From assembly GCF_016616885.1 (NCBI RefSeq), contig NZ_CP067102.1:7840501-7904500 (forward strand): DNA of 64,000 bases, given 5' to 3'. The first letter of the stretch is position 1. Every line of letters starts with the position of its first letter. Of this stretch, positions 62,716-64,000 are shown one piece after another. This stretch comes from Bradyrhizobium diazoefficiens. GTDB taxonomy: Bacteria > Pseudomonadota > Alphaproteobacteria > Rhizobiales > Xanthobacteraceae. The notes below the pieces were generated by a model. That model was not told the origin of the DNA, did not search any database, and saw nothing but the letters and a program-made list of their open reading frames with translations. The translations under genes and the position numbers were made by a program.

Positions 62716-64000
62716 ATGGCGATCCGCCGCCGCGATTTCCTGAGGAGCTCAGCCGTTGCTGCCGCATCGCTTGCGCTGCCACGGTTTGCGCGCGGCGCAG
62801 AAACCGCGAGCATTTACGACATCGAGCGCTTCGGCAACGCGCGGATCCTGCATCTCACCGACACGCATGCGCAGCTCAATCCGGTCTATGTCCGCGAGCC
62901 CAGCGTCAATATCGGTATTGGCGAGATGGCTGGACGGCCGCCGCATCTGGTCGGTCGCGCTTTCCTGGAGCACTTTGGCATCCGGCCCGACAGCGCCGAC
63001 GCCTATGCTTTCACCTCTGTCGAGTTCGAGAAGTCGGCCGGCCGTTTCGGCAAGCTCGGCGGCTTCGCTCATCTGAAGACGCTGATCGACCGCCTGCGCA
63101 GTGATGTCGGCGAGAAGCATGCGATGCTGGTCGACGGCGGCGACCTCTGGCAGGGCACCGGCCTCGCCAACATCATGCAGGGTCGCGACATGGTGGAGGT
63201 CGCCAATCTGCTCGGTATCGAGGCGATGACCGGGCATTGGGAGTTCACCTATGGCGAGCAGGCGCTGCGTGACAATCTCGAGCACTTCAAGGGCGCGTTT
63301 CTGGCGCAGAACGTCTTCCTGACCGAGGAAGCCGCGTTCAACGACGCCCTCGCCTTCGACAAGGCGACGGGGCGCGTGTTCAAGCCATCGACCATCAAGG
63401 AGCTCGGTGGCCATCGCGTCGCAATCATCGGCCAGGCCTTTCCTTACGTGCCGATCGCGCATCCCAAGCGATTCACGCCGGACTGGACCTTTGGCATTCG
63501 CGAGGAAGAGCTGCAGAAGCATGTCGATGCGTTGCGCGGCGTCGACAAGGTCGATGCGGTCATCCTGCTGTCGCACAACGGCATGGACGTCGACCTCAAG
63601 CTCGCAACCCGCGTCACCGGCATCGATGTCATTCTCGGCGGCCACACCCATGATGCCGTGCCGCAGCCAATTCTCGTGAAGAACGCGGGCGGTACGACGC
63701 TCGTCACCAATGCCGGCTCCAACGGGAAGTTTTTGGGCGTGCTCGATCTCGCGCTCGACAAGGGCAAGGTCGGCGACGTCAGGTACCATCTGCTGCCGGT
63801 CTATTCCGAGCTGCTGAAGCCCGATCCTGCAATGGCCGAGCTGATCGGAAAGCTGCGCGCGCCGCATGTGACCGACTGGTCGGAGAAGATCGCAACGCCC
63901 GACCGCCTGCTCTATCGCCGCGACAATTTCGCCGGCCCCGTCGACGAGCTGATCTGCACCGCGCTACGCACCGAGCTCGACGCCGAGATCGCGCTGTCGC
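62716..64000 (+). CDS. soxB: Thiosulfohydrolase SoxB, 3' partial
   Basis: The first 428 codons of the dimanganese enzyme that hydrolyses the sulfonate from SoxY-bound thiosulfate. A Tat signal (RRRDFLRSSAV) starts the chain. Metal ligands of the metallophosphatase fold are Asp49 and His51 (LTDTHAQ), the VDGGDLWQG loop, the LLSHNGMD region and GGHTHD. The 5'-nucleotidase C-terminal domain begins near the window edge. GGAG lies nine bases before the ATG. The reading frame is open to base 64000. Confidence 0.95.
   Translation, partial: MAIRRRDFLRSSAVAAASLALPRFARGAETASIYDIERFGNARILHLTDTHAQLNPVYVREPSVNIGIGEMAGRPPHLVGRAFLEHFGIRPDSADAYAFTSVEFEKSAGRFGKLGGFAHLKTLIDRLRSDVGEKHAMLVDGGDLWQGTGLANIMQGRDMVEVANLLGIEAMTGHWEFTYGEQALRDNLEHFKGAFLAQNVFLTEEAAFNDALAFDKATGRVFKPSTIKELGGHRVAIIGQAFPYVPIAHPKRFTPDWTFGIREEELQKHVDALRGVDKVDAVILLSHNGMDVDLKLATRVTGIDVILGGHTHDAVPQPILVKNAGGTTLVTNAGSNGKFLGVLDLALDKGKVGDVRYHLLPVYSELLKPDPAMAELIGKLRAPHVTDWSEKIATPDRLLYRRDNFAGPVDELICTALRTELDAEIALS

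Overview
The window is about 64 kb of GC-rich chromosomal DNA. Its gene families, gene neighbourhoods and intergenic palindromes are those of Bradyrhizobium or a close relative (Alphaproteobacteria, Nitrobacteraceae). The evidence is the divergent acdS/acdR pair, prmC next to a DUF4167 gene, phbA-phbB with phaR divergent, sox genes, paired acyl-CoA dehydrogenases, and repeats of the GAGCATGATC and CGTCATTGC types. The assignment rests on recognition, not on a database search.

Layout. 1-8.3 kb: the end of a branched-chain amino acid type ABC operon (livG/livF ATPases), then HIT, prmC, DUF4167, a methyltransferase, gloB, a DUF985 cupin, a flavin reductase and an EamA exporter. 8.3-11.4 kb: polyhydroxybutyrate metabolism (phbB, phbA, phaR). 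11.5-16.9 kb: a methyltransferase, a branched-chain aminotransferase, an esterase, a carboxymuconolactone decarboxylase-like protein, and the ACC deaminase acdS with its Lrp-type regulator. 17-27.4 kb: recQ, a polysaccharide deacetylase, the metZ-metA methionine operon, an amidase with a histone-like tail, an aldo/keto reductase, and a divergent MFS/LysR pair.

27.4-37.5 kb is more accessory. A large AIDA-repeat plus beta-roll surface protein is split by an apparent frameshift. It is followed by a two-way cassette: a cyclase-family hydrolase and an FAH-family hydrolase face an SsuA-type ABC transporter whose GntR regulator lies inside the operon. 37.5-47.7 kb carries an orphan SMI1/KNR4 protein, a two-gene RND efflux pump divergent from its TetR repressor with two long dyad operators, two alpha/beta hydrolases (one like fluoroacetate dehalogenase), and an IS481-family element. 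The IS carries a nested palindromic MITE-like insertion near its right end and stops about 20 bp from a tRNA-Ser(GGA).

47.9-60 kb: a small secreted protein, an L,D-transpeptidase, an orphan AapJ-like binding protein, a pair of acyl-CoA dehydrogenases, a second carboxymuconolactone decarboxylase-like protein, a VOC protein, two MFS transporters, a prolyl oligopeptidase and a DUF938 methyltransferase. Several mosaic palindromic repeats fill the gaps. 60.3-64 kb: the thiosulfate oxidation operon soxX-Y-Z-A-(soxK-like)-B, with soxB cut by the window edge.

The best leads for something undescribed are the frameshifted AIDA/beta-roll protein, the cyclase/FAH/ABC/GntR cassette, the paired operators of the TetR-RND system, the palindromic element inside the IS481 end, and the amidase with a Lys/Ala-rich tail. 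No CRISPR array, prophage, integrase or recognisable defence system was seen.
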